The notes under the pieces were generated by a model, which was not told the origin of the DNA, ran no database searches, and saw only the letters and a list, made by a program, of their open reading frames with translations. Positions 9,244-16,655 of a stretch of 64,000 bases of DNA are shown one piece after another. The stretch is from Solirubrobacter soli DSM 22325 (GTDB lineage Bacteria > Actinomycetota > Thermoleophilia > Solirubrobacterales > Solirubrobacteraceae), in NCBI RefSeq assembly GCF_000423665.1, contig NZ_KE384072.1:1-64000 (forward strand). The letters are read 5' to 3'. The position numbers and the translations under genes are program-made. Positions within the stretch are counted from its first letter, which is position 1; each line of letters starts with the position of its first letter.

Positions 9244-11270
9244 GAGTTCCTCTCGATCACGATCTCGCCGTAGCGGCCGACGGTAGCGCGCTGGCCCGGG
9301 CAGACCTGGGTGGTGGAGAGCTCCTCGCGGATGATCGCCGGGCCCTCGATGACATCGCCGGACTGGAGCTTGGCGCGGTCGTACTCGCGCGCCGTCACCT
9401 CCTCGCCGTAGATGTACTTCAGGGTGATCTCGCGGCCGGCGTCGGGCGCGCCGCCGTTGCGGCGGTCGATCGGCGGGTAGGCGACCTTGTCGATCGGCAC
9501 CTTGGCCTGCACGCGGTAGGTCACGCCCTGGACGGGCAGCGCGTCGAACCGGTTGCCCGTGCGCTGCTGGTAGGCGACGTGGAAGCTCTCGATCATCGTC
9601 TCGATCGCGTCGGCGTCGATGCGACCGCCGGGCACGTCGATGAACGGCGTCTCCCAGGTCTGGCCGACCAGGCGGGCATCCATCGAGCGCTCGAACTCGA
9701 CGCCCTGCACGCCGTCGCCGAGCTCATCGCGCAGCCCCTCCTCCATCTGGGTGAAGAGGTCGTCGACGGCTTGCGCCGTGTCGTCGCTCAGCACCTGGTA
9801 CGAGCTGCGGCTGTCGGCGTAGACGAGATCGCTCGAGAGCAGGCCGAGCGCCGAGAACAGGCCCGGGTGCGGCGGGACGATGACGCTCCGCACGCGGGTC
9901 TCGTCCAGCAGCGCGGGCAGCATCATCGGGCCGGCCGCGCCGAAGGCGAGCAGGCTGTAGTCGCGCGGGTCGACGCCGTGGCCGATCGAGATGTCGACGA
10001 TGCCCTCGGCGATGTTGTTCAGGCCCATCCGGTAGGCGTAGGCGACGCGCTCGCCGAGGTCGAGGCTCGAGTCGAGCGTCTCGAACGCCTCGCGGGCGAG
10101 GTCCTTGTCGAGGGTCAGGCTTCCTCCCGCGAAGCGGCCGGGGTCGAGGATTCCGATGAGCAGGAAGGCGTCTGACATCGTCGGCTCCGTGCCGCCTTTG
10201 CCGTACGCGGCCGGGCCGGGGTCGGCCCCTGCGCTGCCGGGGCCGACCTGGATCTCGCCCGCCCGATTGATCGAGACGATCGAGCCGCCGCCGGCGCCCA
10301 GGGAGGAGATCTCGGTGGAGAGCGCGTTCACGACGAGGTCGTGCTCGAGCTCGAACGTCGTGTTCACGGTCGGCTGGCCGTCGGTGACGATGCTGATGTC
10401 ACAGCTCGTGCCCCCGACGTCGGCGCAGAGCAGGTTCGGTTGCTGGATCCGCTCCCCGAAGTGGGCCGCGGAGACCGTTCCCGCCGCGGGGCCGGAGAAG
10501 ACGACGCGGAACGGCGCCGCCATCGCGTGGTCGCGGGCGACGAGCTGCGCCGCGCAGTCGGCGAAGTTCAGCTGGCCGGGGAAGCCGAGGTCGGTCAGGC
10601 CGGCGGCGAGCCGGTCCGAGTACTTCGTGTAGATCAGCTTCATGAACACGTCGACGACGGTCGTCGACGCGCGCGGATACTCCTTCGCGAGTGGTGACAC
10701 CTCGGCGCTGATGGAGACCGCCACGTCCTCGCCCAGCACCTCGTGGGTGAGCTGGCGCAGCCGCTCCTCGTGCTGCGCGTTGACGTAGGCGTTGATCAGG
10801 CAGATCGCGACGCCCTCCACGTTGCAGCGTTTGAGGACGGTCAGCTGCTCGCGGGCGTGGGCTTCGTCGAGCTCGATCAGCGTGTCGCCGGTCGCCAGCA
10901 GGCGCTCCTTGACGCCCCGCCGGAGGTAGCGCGGGACGAGCGGACGAGCCGCGTCCCCGAACGAGCGCCGCCACCCGGGGTCGGTCAACGCCTCCAGCGG
11001 CCGCCACGTGCGGCCCACGTCGAGGATGTCGCGATGACCCTCGGTGGTCAGAAAAGCGATCTTCGGAAGCTTGCGCGTGATGATCGCGTTCAGCCCCACC
11101 GTGCTGGCGTGGTTGAACACGGTCGCGTCCTGCACGCCCACTCGCTCCGCGCCGGTGAGCACCGACCGCTCGGTCTCGGTCCGCAGCGTCGGGACCTTGG
11201 TGGTGATGATCCGCCCGTCGCGGACCGCGACCACGTCCGTGAACGTGCCGCCGACGTCGACGCCCAGCAT
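9240..11270 (-). CDS. hyuA: hydantoinase A/oxoprolinase-family ATP-dependent subunit
   Basis: Product of 676 residues. It starts with the actin-like ATPase phosphate-1 motif DVGGTFTD at residues 4-11 and has a second ATPase motif LLCADVGGTSCD near the middle, as in HyuA and the beta subunits of acetone-type carboxylases. The C-terminal region contains the family's EEVTAREYDRAKL and AIIREELSTT segments. The start ATG shares one base with the stop of the upstream zinc-ribbon gene (TGATG), so the two are translationally coupled. Together with HyuB it should form an ATP-consuming carboxylase- or hydrolase-type complex. Confidence 0.88.
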   Translation of the reverse strand: MLGVDVGGTFTDVVAVRDGRIITTKVPTLRTETERSVLTGAERVGVQDATVFNHASTVGLNAIITRKLPKIAFLTTEGHRDILDVGRTWRPLEALTDPGWRRSFGDAARPLVPRYLRRGVKERLLATGDTLIELDEAHAREQLTVLKRCNVEGVAICLINAYVNAQHEERLRQLTHEVLGEDVAVSISAEVSPLAKEYPRASTTVVDVFMKLIYTKYSDRLAAGLTDLGFPGQLNFADCAAQLVARDHAMAAPFRVVFSGPAAGTVSAAHFGERIQQPNLLCADVGGTSCDISIVTDGQPTVNTTFELEHDLVVNALSTEISSLGAGGGSIVSINRAGEIQVGPGSAGADPGPAAYGKGGTEPTMSDAFLLIGILDPGRFAGGSLTLDKDLAREAFETLDSSLDLGERVAYAYRMGLNNIAEGIVDISIGHGVDPRDYSLLAFGAAGPMMLPALLDETRVRSVIVPPHPGLFSALGLLSSDLVYADSRSSYQVLSDDTAQAVDDLFTQMEEGLRDELGDGVQGVEFERSMDARLVGQTWETPFIDVPGGRIDADAIETMIESFHVAYQQRTGNRFDALPVQGVTYRVQAKVPIDKVAYPPIDRRNGGAPDAGREITLKYIYGEEVTAREYDRAKLQSGDVIEGPAIIREELSTTQVCPGQRATVGRYGEIVIERNS

Positions 11271-11491
11271 CAGACGGCGTCGATCAGCAGCTGGATCCCG
11301 CCGAGCAGCGGGCCGGGCTCACGCTTGACCGAGCACAGGCAACGCTGGCACTTGGTCACGTTCCACCAACCCCCTTCGGAGAGCACCGGATACGCCTGGA
11401 GCGCGGCCTCCCCGCACTCGGGGCACTCGCCCTCGACGTCCTCCCTGGGAACGTCCACGTGCTTTTCCGTCGGCCGCGGATACACCTGCAT
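11270..11491 (-). CDS. small zinc-ribbon protein, possible third subunit of the HyuAB enzyme
   Basis: Product of 73 residues. Two CxxC pairs (GECPECGEAA and TKCQRCLCSV) make a zinc ribbon. It is the first gene of the operon, with a strong ribosome site AAGGAGG in front of the ATG, and is directly fused by TGATG to hyuA. Acetone- and acetophenone-carboxylase systems have extra small subunits besides the HyuA/HyuB-like ones. By position this protein could play such a part, but it is shorter than the acetone carboxylase gamma subunit and I do not recognise its family. Confidence 0.75.
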   Translation of the reverse strand: MQVYPRPTEKHVDVPREDVEGECPECGEAALQAYPVLSEGGWWNVTKCQRCLCSVKREPGPLLGGIQLLIDAV

Positions 11492-11511
11492 CAGCTCGCT
11501 CCTCCTTCATT

Positions 11512-11523
11512 CCGACCGGTCGG
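11512..11523. promoter_or_regulatory. TetR-type operator palindrome
   Basis: ccgaccggtcgg is a perfect 12-bp palindrome of the ACCGACCGGTCGGT class seen at many TetR-family operators. It lies just downstream of the predicted -10 box and about 20 bp upstream of the first start codon, where a bound repressor would block the transcription start. The TetR gene inside the operon (6674-7282) is the obvious candidate ligand-responsive repressor. Confidence 0.7.
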
Positions 11524-11526
11524 TAT

Positions 11527-11555
11527 GTTCTAGCGCCGGGTCCCCGATCCGTCAA
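11527..11555 (-). promoter_or_regulatory. promoter of the hyu/monooxygenase operon
   Basis: On the minus strand TTGACG (11555-11550) is followed after 17 bp by TAGAAC (11532-11527). Predicted start of transcription is near 11520, inside the palindrome 11512-11523. The -35 matches consensus at 5 of 6 and the -10 at 4 of 6 positions, with ideal spacing. Confidence 0.65.
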
Positions 11556-11574
11556 ATCCCACGTGAGAGCGAGG

Positions 11575-11815
11575 CGAGGCCGCGACGTGTGTGGTGGGCG
11601 GGCGCGGCGCCGCGCGGGCGGCGCGGCGTGAGGCGGGCGGAGCGGGCGGCGCGGCGCGGGCGGCGCGGCGCGGGCGGCGCGGGCAGCGCGGCGTGAGGCG
11701 GCGCGGCGCGGGCGGCGCGGGCGACGCGGGCGACGCGGGCGGCGCGGCGCGGGCGACGCGGGCGGCGTGGCGCGGGCGGAGCGGCGCGGGCGGCACCCCG
11801 CGGCGCGGCGCGATC
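11575..11815. repeat. G-rich low-complexity tract
   Basis: About 240 bp made of shuffled 9-13 bp units such as gcgggcggcgcgg and gcgggcgacgcgg, with strong G-over-C skew on the plus strand. All six frames are open but encode only Arg/Ala/Pro/Gly strings, so I see no gene. Repeated GG runs could form G-quadruplex-like structures. Such tracts are also error-prone in assembly. Confidence 0.8.
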
Positions 11816-11821
11816 TCGGCC

Positions 11822-11872
11822 GGGGGTGGGTGACGAGAAGGTCCACATTGGACCCTCTCGTCACCCACCCCC
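11822..11872. other. very strong intergenic hairpin
   Basis: Two 24-bp arms (11822-11845 and 11849-11872) pair with a single mismatch (a G-U pair in one RNA orientation) around a 3-nt loop. The arms include ggtgacgag and its complement. No T tract follows on either side. It could end transcription from both directions, be an sRNA or cruciform, or be a copy of a dispersed palindromic repeat. The flanking 85 bp (11873-11957) are much less GC-rich than the surroundings. Confidence 0.75.
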
Positions 11873-11959
11873 AGCAATGCGCCAACTCGAACAGAACGAA
11901 CGTGATCGATATGCCTTCACAGAGGCCACTACGAAGCACGATCAGCCAATAGCGCACCC

Positions 11960-12536
11960 AGGCGGCGCCGGCGAGCCGATCGCGCGCGACGCGGCGCGAC
12001 GACGGCGGGCGTTCGCGAGCAGGGCCACCGCACGGGGGCGTCGCAGCGCGCGGCGCTGGGTGGCGCGGCGTGTGTGCGCGGCGGCGAGGCGCGGGGCGAC
12101 AACGGCGGCTTGGGGGAGCGGCGCGGCCCGCAAGGCCGTCGCGGCGCGCGGCGGCGCGGCCGCAAGGCCCTCGCGGCGCGCGGCGACGGTGGCGCGGCGT
12201 GGTGCGCCGCGGCGAGGCGAGGCGCGCAGTGTGGTCCGCGGCGGCGAGGCGCGCGCCGGCGGGGCGCGCCGCGCGGCGTGGTGCGCCGCGGCGAGGCGAG
12301 GCGAGGCGCGCAGTGTGGTCCGCGGCGGCGAGGCGCGCGCCGGCGGGGCGTGGTGCGCGGCGTGGTGCGCCGCGGCGAGGCGAGGCGCGCGGTGTGGCGA
12401 GCGGCGGCGTGGCGCGCGCCGGCGGGGCGCGACGCGCGGCGTGGCGAGCGGCGGTGCGGCGCGCGGCTGCGAGGCGTGGTCCGCGGCTGCGGGGCGCGGG
12501 GCGCGGGGTGGCGTGCCGGCGGCCGCGTCGGCGCGG
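11960..12536. repeat. G-rich imperfect tandem repeat region
   Basis: Non-coding stretch downstream of the serine protease gene. The core (about 12200-12440) is an imperfect tandem repeat with a period of 84 bp, then 79 bp: the marker string cagtgtggtccgcgg starts at 12227 and 12311, and a variant starts at 12390. Sub-units gcggcgaggcg and gcgcgccggcggggcg recur. Translations in all frames are Arg/Ala/Gly strings without domain features. No promoter or gene seen. Confidence 0.75.
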
Positions 12537-14156
12537 TCAGCCGTGGATCTTCAGGGAGCGGTGGCTCGCGGCGTACGGGACGCCGTCGGAGGTCAGTTTC
12601 GGGGCGATCACGGTGAGGCGGACGACTCGGGCGCGGGGGACGCGCGGGGAGTTCAGCCGCGTCAGGGCGGCGAGCTTGCGGTGCACGGACACGTGGCGGG
12701 CCTTGCAGGTGCGGCACTTGGCGATCCGCCAGCGCAGGGTCACGCGCTTGCCGATCAGGCCCGGCGAGGTGCGCAGGGCGACGCGCCAGAGGCCGTGCCA
12801 GCGCTTGACGGAGCGGGTGTCGACGAGGCTCGCGGACTTGCCGGCGACCACCCACGCCTGGCACGCGGAGCCGGCGACGAAGGTGGTCGTCGGGTCGGAC
12901 TGGATGCAGACCTGGTAGCGGCCCGCGGGGAGCTTGGGGACGGTGACGGGCTTGGAGAGGTCGAGGCCGTAGGTGTTGACGACCGCGCCGGCGCGGTTGT
13001 AGACGACGAGGCGGGTGAGCGGGGCCGCCTCGTTCGCCCGCGACAGCGCGAGCACGCCGCTCGGCGCGACCTGCAGGCCGAGTCCGGGGTCGTACATCGT
13101 CACTGGGGCGGACGCGAGCGCTTCGGCGCTCCCGCCGGCGTTGCGGGCGACGACCACGCAGGTGATCGGGTGCCCGAGGTCGGCGGGCGCGGGCTTGTAC
13201 GTGGCCGGGCCGGACTGCAGCAGCGCGCCGGTGTCGGCGGCGATGAAGTCGAACGACACCTGCGGACTGCCGGTCCAGGCGGGCGACTGGCACGTGAGGG
13301 GATCGCCGGGCGCGAGCGCCGCCCGCGTCGAGGCACGCGGGCCGATCGGCGGGTTGGGGTCACCGGCCAACCAGGAGGCGATCGCGGGGGCGGTGACGTC
13401 GATGTAGCCGGTGCGCTCGCCGGGGTCGCAGTCGGCCTCGTCGTCGTCGACGATGATCGACTCGACGCCGACCAGCTTGCCCCCGGCCACGAGCCCGCCA
13501 CCGCTGTCGCCGAAACAGGTCGCGCCGGAGAGCGTCTGCCCGCACAGCATCGCCGGGACGCCGCTGACGCACCGGTAGGCGCGGACGAGGCCCTGGTCGA
13601 GCGAGTGCAGCCGGTCGTCGCGGGCGGTCTCGCTCGTCTGGCCCCAGCCGTACACCCGCCCCGGGCTCGCGGGAGCGGAAGCGAGCCCGATCGGGCGCAC
13701 GGCGGCGCCGCTGACGTCGAACGGCGTCGCGACGGTCAGCACGGCGACGTCGTAGCCGCGCAGGGCGGGGTCGTAGCTGGGGTGCACGGAGATCGCGGAC
13801 GCCCTGCGGGTCTGGATTCGCGACCAGTCGCCCCACAGGTGCCCGTCGACGATGCCCGCGACGACCGAGAGCGCTCCGGGCGGGCGCTGCTTGCCACGAT
13901 CGAGAACGCAGTGCGCGGCGGTCAGGATGCGGTCGGCGGCGATGATCGTCCCGCTGCAGAGCGTCGCGCCCTCGCCGTTGACCGCGGACACGGACACCGA
14001 CCACGGCGCCTCCTCGGGCGACGTGACAATGTTCCCGCCGACGATCTGCTTCGGCTTGCCCTGGGCGTGCGCCTGCGGCACCGCGCCGAGCAGCACGACG
14101 AGTCCAACCAGACACACCCATTGCTGAGCACTTCCCCACCTACGAAGCCCGCCCAT
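12537..14156 (-). CDS. secreted chymotrypsin-fold (S1) serine protease
   Basis: Product of 539 residues with a signal peptide (hydrophobic CLVGLVVLLGAVPQAHA, ending about residue 31). The mature start IVGG is at 38-41. The triad is His82 (TAAHC), Asp136 (DVAVL) and Ser218 (FGDSGG). The residue six before Ser218, equivalent to Asp189 of trypsin, is Ala212, so trypsin-like Arg/Lys preference is unlikely. After about residue 250 comes a non-catalytic part with Ig-like beta sequence and a Lys/Arg-rich end. A promoter with -10 box 7 bp before the ATG suggests a leaderless transcript. It is divergent from the 2-hydroxyacid oxidase gene. Confidence 0.88.
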   Translation of the reverse strand: MGGLRRWGSAQQWVCLVGLVVLLGAVPQAHAQGKPKQIVGGNIVTSPEEAPWSVSVSAVNGEGATLCSGTIIAADRILTAAHCVLDRGKQRPPGALSVVAGIVDGHLWGDWSRIQTRRASAISVHPSYDPALRGYDVAVLTVATPFDVSGAAVRPIGLASAPASPGRVYGWGQTSETARDDRLHSLDQGLVRAYRCVSGVPAMLCGQTLSGATCFGDSGGGLVAGGKLVGVESIIVDDDEADCDPGERTGYIDVTAPAIASWLAGDPNPPIGPRASTRAALAPGDPLTCQSPAWTGSPQVSFDFIAADTGALLQSGPATYKPAPADLGHPITCVVVARNAGGSAEALASAPVTMYDPGLGLQVAPSGVLALSRANEAAPLTRLVVYNRAGAVVNTYGLDLSKPVTVPKLPAGRYQVCIQSDPTTTFVAGSACQAWVVAGKSASLVDTRSVKRWHGLWRVALRTSPGLIGKRVTLRWRIAKCRTCKARHVSVHRKLAALTRLNSPRVPRARVVRLTVIAPKLTSDGVPYAASHRSLKIHG

Positions 14157-14163
14157 CGGGACT

Positions 14164-14193
14164 ACCGTAACCCGGCGCGGGGTGGCAGGTCAA
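14164..14193 (-). promoter_or_regulatory. leaderless-type promoter of the serine protease gene
   Basis: On the minus strand TTGACC (14193-14188), 18-bp spacer, TACGGT (14169-14164), then 7 bp to the ATG at 14156. There is no Shine-Dalgarno sequence in the gap, so transcription should start at or next to the A of the start codon. Confidence 0.6.
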
Positions 14194-14215
14194 CATTCCG
14201 GGTACGCCCGAGGCC

Positions 14216-15439
14216 GTGAACGCGTTCACCGACCTCGTGCTCCGCCAGCTCGCGGCGGACCTCAAAACCGCCCCCGAGGCGCTCCGGCGGCGGTTTTCGG
14301 ACGAGGGCCGCGCGGCACGCTGCCACACGATCGACGACCTGCGGGCGATGGCGAAACGAACCGTGCCCCAACCCGTGTTCGAGTACGTCGACGGCGCCGC
14401 TTGGGGTGAGGTCACGTACCGCCGCAATCGCACCGGTTTCGAGCGCTTCGAGCTGCAGCCGCGCATGCTCGTCGACGTCTCGGACATCGACATGGCCACG
14501 ACGGCGCTCGGCCGCGAGATCGCGCTGCCGATCATCGGCGCGCCCACCGGGATGACCGGCCTCAATCACCACGACGGCGAAGGCGCGGTCGCGCGCGCCG
14601 CCCACGCCGCCGGGACGATCTACACGCAGTCGGCGCTCTCCTCGCTCTCGATCGAGGAGGTCAGCGCGGCGGCGCCCGGGCCGAAGTGGTTCCAGCTCTA
14701 CGTGATGAGGGACCGCGGGATCGCCCGCGACCTGCTCGCGCGCGCCTCGGCCAACGGGTACGAGGCGCTCGTGCTGACCGTCGACGTCGCGGTCGCCGGC
14801 GTGCGTGAGCGCGACGTCCGCAACCGCTTCTCGGTGCCGCCGCGGCTGACCTTGAAAGCCGCGGCACAAGGCCTCACCCGCCCACGGTGGTCGGCCAACT
14901 TCATGGTCCGCCCACGGCTGACGACCGGCAGCGTCGGCTACGGCGGCGGCGCGGTCAGCCATGCGGCGTGGGTGAACAGCCAGTTCGACCCGACCGTGAC
15001 CTGGGACGACCTCGCCACGTTCCGCGAGCACTGGGACGGCCCGTTGCTGCTCAAGGGCGTCATGCGCCCGGACGACGCCGTCAAGGCGGTCGAGCACGGC
15101 GTCGAGGGCATCATCGTCTCCAATCACGGCGGCCGGCAACTCGACCACGTCTCCTCGACGATCGAGGCGCTGCCGCCGATCGCGGACGCCGTCGCCGGCC
15201 GCGCCGAGCTCTACCTCGACAGCGGCATCCGCCGCGGCACGGACATCATCACCGCGCTGGCGCTGGGCGCGCGCGCAGTCCTGATCGGCCGGCCGCTCGT
15301 CTACGGCCTGGGCGCGGCGGGTGAGGCAGGCGCCCGGCGAGCGTTCGAGCTCCTGCGCGGCGAACTGGCCACGGCGCTCGCGCTCGCGGGCTACCCGCGG
15401 ATCTCAGACCTCGGACCCGAGGCCGTCAAAGTCAGGTGA
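14216..15439 (+). CDS. FMN-dependent alpha-hydroxy-acid oxidase/dehydrogenase
   Basis: Product of 407 residues from a GTG. Family features are all present: the Tyr of EYVDGAAWGE, the FMN-binding GAPTGMTGL strand, WFQLYVMRD, LTVDVAVAGVRERD, the FMN-contacting Lys in LLKGVM, the catalytic His and Arg of SNHGGRQLD, and the phosphate site DSGIRRGTDI with GRPLVYG. This group oxidises 2-hydroxyacids such as lactate or mandelate to 2-oxoacids. Whether electrons go to O2 or to a quinone is not clear from sequence. A weak TACGCC box 7 bp before the GTG fits the leaderless pattern of the region. Confidence 0.9.
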   Translation: MNAFTDLVLRQLAADLKTAPEALRRRFSDEGRAARCHTIDDLRAMAKRTVPQPVFEYVDGAAWGEVTYRRNRTGFERFELQPRMLVDVSDIDMATTALGREIALPIIGAPTGMTGLNHHDGEGAVARAAHAAGTIYTQSALSSLSIEEVSAAAPGPKWFQLYVMRDRGIARDLLARASANGYEALVLTVDVAVAGVRERDVRNRFSVPPRLTLKAAAQGLTRPRWSANFMVRPRLTTGSVGYGGGAVSHAAWVNSQFDPTVTWDDLATFREHWDGPLLLKGVMRPDDAVKAVEHGVEGIIVSNHGGRQLDHVSSTIEALPPIADAVAGRAELYLDSGIRRGTDIITALALGARAVLIGRPLVYGLGAAGEAGARRAFELLRGELATALALAGYPRISDLGPEAVKVR

Positions 15440-15596
15440 AGTCGCCGTCCTCGGGCTGCCAGTTGGGCACCCCGTCGGGGCGGTCCTCGTACTGTTGCTC
15501 CGCGAACTCCAGCGGAACCTGGGGTGAAGCGGCGTGGTGCGGGAAGGGCGGCGCGTCGTTGTGAGACGTGGCCGGCTGAGCTGATTCGGGAGTCAT
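15432..15596 (-). CDS. small hypothetical protein (54 aa)
   Basis: A short frame convergent with, and overlapping by 8 bp, the 2-hydroxyacid oxidase gene. The product is acidic and Pro-rich at the N-terminus and ends QPEDGDFT. Third codon positions in the last two thirds are almost all G or C, as in real genes here. No strong ribosome site is seen, and no family is recognised. Confidence 0.4.
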   Translation of the reverse strand: MTPESAQPATSHNDAPPFPHHAASPQVPLEFAEQQYEDRPDGVPNWQPEDGDFT

Positions 15597-15651
15597 CACC
15601 CGACAAACCTTGAACGTCGCGGCGGCGGATCCGCGTTAACAACGGTGATGT

Positions 15652-15667
15652 CCCCCCGTGCGGGGGG
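15652..15667. other. C6/G6 hairpin in a leader
   Basis: ccccccgtgcgggggg forms a 6-bp all-GC stem with a 4-nt loop about 65 bp upstream of the small secreted protein at 15733. It may be a leader structure or a terminator of upstream transcripts; no T tract follows. The leader did not match a riboswitch I could defend. Confidence 0.45.
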
Positions 15668-15732
15668 TGCGACTCAGGAACCTCCAAGGGTCTTCGCAGG
15701 CCGCTCCAAGCGCCCGCGGCGAAGGTGGCGAC

Positions 15733-15972
15733 ATGACCAACGATCACCTTCGCCAGCGTCTTCCCAACCGGCGCTTCCGCCGGCTCTTCCCGGCCGCCGT
15801 GGCCGCGGTCACGATCGCCGCGAGCGCTCCGTTCGCCGCGTCCGCCCACGCCGACACCCACCCGCGCCCGAAGCCGAAGGCCGCCCACGTGGACTCGCCC
15901 GGCAAGATCCCGGCGACGCTGAAGGCGAGCACGATCCGCGGCGACGAGGTCGCGAGCGCGGGCGAGGTCTAG
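15733..15972 (+). CDS. small secreted or membrane-attached hypothetical protein
   Basis: Product of 79 residues. The basic N-terminus (RQRLPNRRFRR) is followed by a hydrophobic Ala/Val segment ending FAASAHA, a clear signal peptide with an AXA cleavage site. The mature part is only about 40 residues, Lys/Pro-rich then acidic. GAAGGTGG stands before the ATG. No family recognised. Confidence 0.6.
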   Translation: MTNDHLRQRLPNRRFRRLFPAAVAAVTIAASAPFAASAHADTHPRPKPKAAHVDSPGKIPATLKASTIRGDEVASAGEV

Positions 15973-16130
15973 TCGCGGCGACGCGGACGCAGGGCGGGCG
16001 GCGCATCCGTGCGGCGGCGGGCACCGCGCGGGCGCTCGGGGGAGCGCCGGTAGCGGTCGAGCATGCGGCGCACCTCGTCCAGTTGCGGGGCGGGGCGCGA
16101 GGACTTGGGTTCAGGTGTCGGGTCGGGCAC
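15969..16130 (-). CDS. possible small basic protein
   Basis: A 53-residue frame from a GTG at 16130, convergent with the previous gene. It contains an amphipathic PQLDEVRRMLDRYRRSPERP segment and a very basic end. The composition is gene-like but there is no ribosome site, and the GC-rich background makes chance frames common. Confidence 0.3.
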   Translation of the reverse strand: MPDPTPEPKSSRPAPQLDEVRRMLDRYRRSPERPRGARRRTDAPPALRPRRRD

Positions 16131-16211
16131 GGCGCGGGACTTACCCGGCGGCCCTGATTTTCACCGGGTTTCGTTTGTGAACTGACCACGGCATCCGGCA
16201 GACTGGCGGGA

Positions 16212-16655
16212 ATGCGCCTGGATCACGGAGGTCTGCTGGTATCGGACGTCGAGCGCGCCGCCCGGTTCTATGTCGACGCGCTCGGCCTGGAGCGCATCCC
16301 GCGCCCACCGACGTTCGACACGCCGGGGGCGTGGCTGAACGTCGGCGAGCACCACCAGATCCACCTGATCGGCGAGACCGAGCCCGGCCGGGCGCTGCAC
16401 ATGAACCCGGGCCTCGACGGAGCCGAGATCGCGATCGGCTACGGCAACCACCTGGCGCTCGTGGTCGACGACCTGGACGCGGCCGTCGCGCGCGCCCGCG
16501 CAGCGGGCGTGGAGCCGGGCGGCGAGATCATCGCCCGCGGCGACGGCGTCCGCCGCACGTTCGTCACCGACCCGGACCGCAACATGATCGAGCTGATGGA
16601 GTTCGGCGTCCCCGTGACGGGCGAGGAGCCGCGGCTCACCGCCCCGCAGCGCTAG
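16212..16655 (+). CDS. VOC-fold glyoxalase/dioxygenase-like protein
   Basis: Product of 147 residues, the size of a two-repeat VOC domain. It starts MRLDHGGLLVSDVERAARFY and has the second half motif LALVVDDLDAAVARA and DPDRNMIELMEF, with His/Glu positions usual for metal binding (His5, His in the central HHQIHLIG, Glu in IELMEF). The reaction is unknown. The promoter pattern TTGTGA, 18 bp, CAGACT, 7 bp, ATG suggests a leaderless mRNA. The 3' end overlaps the convergent permease gene by 20 bp. Confidence 0.85.
   Translation: MRLDHGGLLVSDVERAARFYVDALGLERIPRPPTFDTPGAWLNVGEHHQIHLIGETEPGRALHMNPGLDGAEIAIGYGNHLALVVDDLDAAVARARAAGVEPGGEIIARGDGVRRTFVTDPDRNMIELMEFGVPVTGEEPRLTAPQR

Noticed and set aside
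7345-9273. A 642-codon open frame on the plus strand opposite hyuB.
   Set aside because: It mirrors the hyuB codons; the product is Arg/Val/Asp-rich with no motif, while hyuB has full family similarity. High GC opens antisense frames.
9619-10697. Several plus-strand frames inside hyuA.
   Set aside because: All lie opposite a gene with complete ATPase motifs and have no own features.
11552-11848. Arg/Ala/Pro-rich frames as a secreted repeat protein.
   Set aside because: Frames are open on both strands at once and encode only low-complexity strings with no start signal.
11319-11957. Minus-strand frame starting MRYWLIVLRSGLCEG near the hairpin.
   Set aside because: Only the first 35 codons look unusual; the frame then runs through the hairpin and the low-complexity tract and into the zinc-ribbon gene.
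11929-13293. A 454-codon minus-strand frame across the repeat region and the protease 3' half.
   Set aside because: Its second half is another frame of the protease gene and its first half is Arg/Pro/Ala low complexity.
15600-15732. Possible riboswitch in the leader of the small secreted protein.
   Set aside because: There is a C6/G6 hairpin and a structured-looking leader, but I could not match conserved elements of the cyclic-di-AMP (ydaO) or another known class.
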